From Candidatus Rifleibacteriota bacterium (GTDB lineage: Bacteria > UBP17 > UBA6191 > JACPRK01), in the NCBI GenBank assembly GCA_016213865.1, contig JACQZL010000285.1, positions 1 to 5,978 of the forward strand: 5,978 bases of DNA. The letters run 5' to 3'. Below the pieces are notes generated by a model. It did not search any database. It was given only the letters and a program-made list of their open reading frames with translations, and was not told the origin of the DNA. Made by a program: the position numbers and the translations under genes. Every line of letters begins with the position of its first letter. Positions within the stretch are counted from its first letter, which is position 1. This document shows, one piece after another, positions 5,588 through 5,978 of the stretch.

Positions 5588-5978
5588 ATGTTCGAGCTGT
5601 TCTGGCTTTCGCTGGCTGTCCTGGGATCCACGTACGTGGTCTTCCCGGCGGTCGTCATCTGCCTCTCGAGGTGGCACCCCAGGCACCCGGACGTACCACC
5701 CGTCGCGGTCGACCATCCGCTGCCCCGGATGTCGGTGATCTTCAGCTTCGTTCCGCCTCTGGCCGGCGCCGCTCCGGCAACGGGGGCCGCGGACGGGACG
5801 GGGCCCCCCACCGGCCTGCAGGCAGTGCAAGACAGGATCTGCGATCTGCTCGCCAACGGCTATCCCACGGCCCAGCTCGAGATCCTGGCCGTGTGCGACG
5901 GGCCGCTGCCTGATCGCCGCGATCGGGAACGGGAACTGGCCGCCCGATGCGGGTGCGCTCCGGGCGTTCCGCGGCCGG
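5588..5978 (+). CDS. Membrane glycosyltransferase family 2-like protein, divergent (3' end cut by window edge)
   Basis: The frame from ATG 5588 runs open for 130 codons to the window end. Residues 1-28 form a membrane helix (MFELFWLSLAVLGSTYVVFP) very like the start of processive-type GT2 enzymes, which commonly begin with a helix containing TYxxYP. A proline-rich link follows, then RMSVIFSF (47-54), matching the first Rossmann strand, and a YPTAQLEILAVCDGP stretch (92-106) matching the second strand and the DGS motif. In normal GT2 enzymes the first strand is followed by an AYNEE-type motif; here it is replaced by VPPLAG and an Ala/Gly/Pro-rich stretch (55-76). DGS reads DGP, and the next residues are Arg/Asp-rich. 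Family members move sugars from nucleotide donors to envelope polysaccharides or lipids at the inner membrane. No clear ribosome binding site is seen. The fold call is fair; catalytic activity is doubtful, and the missing C-terminal part should hold the remaining motifs. Confidence 0.62.
   Translation, partial: MFELFWLSLAVLGSTYVVFPAVVICLSRWHPRHPDVPPVAVDHPLPRMSVIFSFVPPLAGAAPATGAADGTGPPTGLQAVQDRICDLLANGYPTAQLEILAVCDGPLPDRRDRERELAARCGCAPGVPRP

Noticed and set aside
5239..5856. 205-codon minus-strand frame spanning the terminator
   Set aside because: It crosses the protease end, the intrinsic terminator and the start of the glycosyltransferase-like gene, and shows no protein motif.

Overview
The window comes from a high-GC, probably uncultured bacterium. 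Coding regions favour G/C at third codon positions, so long stop-free shadow frames lie opposite the real genes. A prepilin with a type III signal, a pilus-type anchored protein and an apparent lipoprotein suggest a diderm with a type IV pilus or type II secretion-like machine. The sequence does not fix the phylum.

Layout: two minus-strand genes fill the left side. The upstream one (2263 to 785) encodes a 492-residue protein with one N-terminal membrane helix, resembling the PilX/GspK class of atypical pilins. The downstream one (731 to beyond base 1) encodes a GspJ/PilW-like prepilin, cut by the window edge. They are 53 bp apart, and their spacing and direction indicate one operon of minor pilins or pseudopilins. 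Next comes a 541-bp divergent intergenic region (2264-2804). It holds a candidate promoter for each side, a 97-bp compound palindromic repeat bounded by perfect 11-bp inverted repeats, and a strongly structured leader of about 235 nt before the right-hand gene.

The right side carries a large secreted subtilisin-family protease (2805-5456, 883 aa). It has a lipobox-type signal peptide, an I9-type propeptide, a bacillopeptidase F-like S8 domain with an intact triad, two carboxypeptidase-regulatory-like beta domains, an amidotransferase-fold-like domain and a unique helical tail. A textbook intrinsic terminator follows. A short spacer then leads to a partial plus-strand gene (5588 to beyond the end) whose N terminus looks like a membrane glycosyltransferase family 2 protein with degraded active-site motifs.

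Together the genes concern the cell envelope: a pilus/pseudopilus operon, an exported protease and a probable envelope-polysaccharide enzyme. No evidence links the protease to the pilins beyond divergent placement. I found no tRNA, rRNA, CRISPR array, transposase or phage gene. I see no clear undescribed multi-gene system. The most unusual items are the intergenic palindromic element, the structured leader, the protease's C-terminal architecture and the divergent glycosyltransferase.
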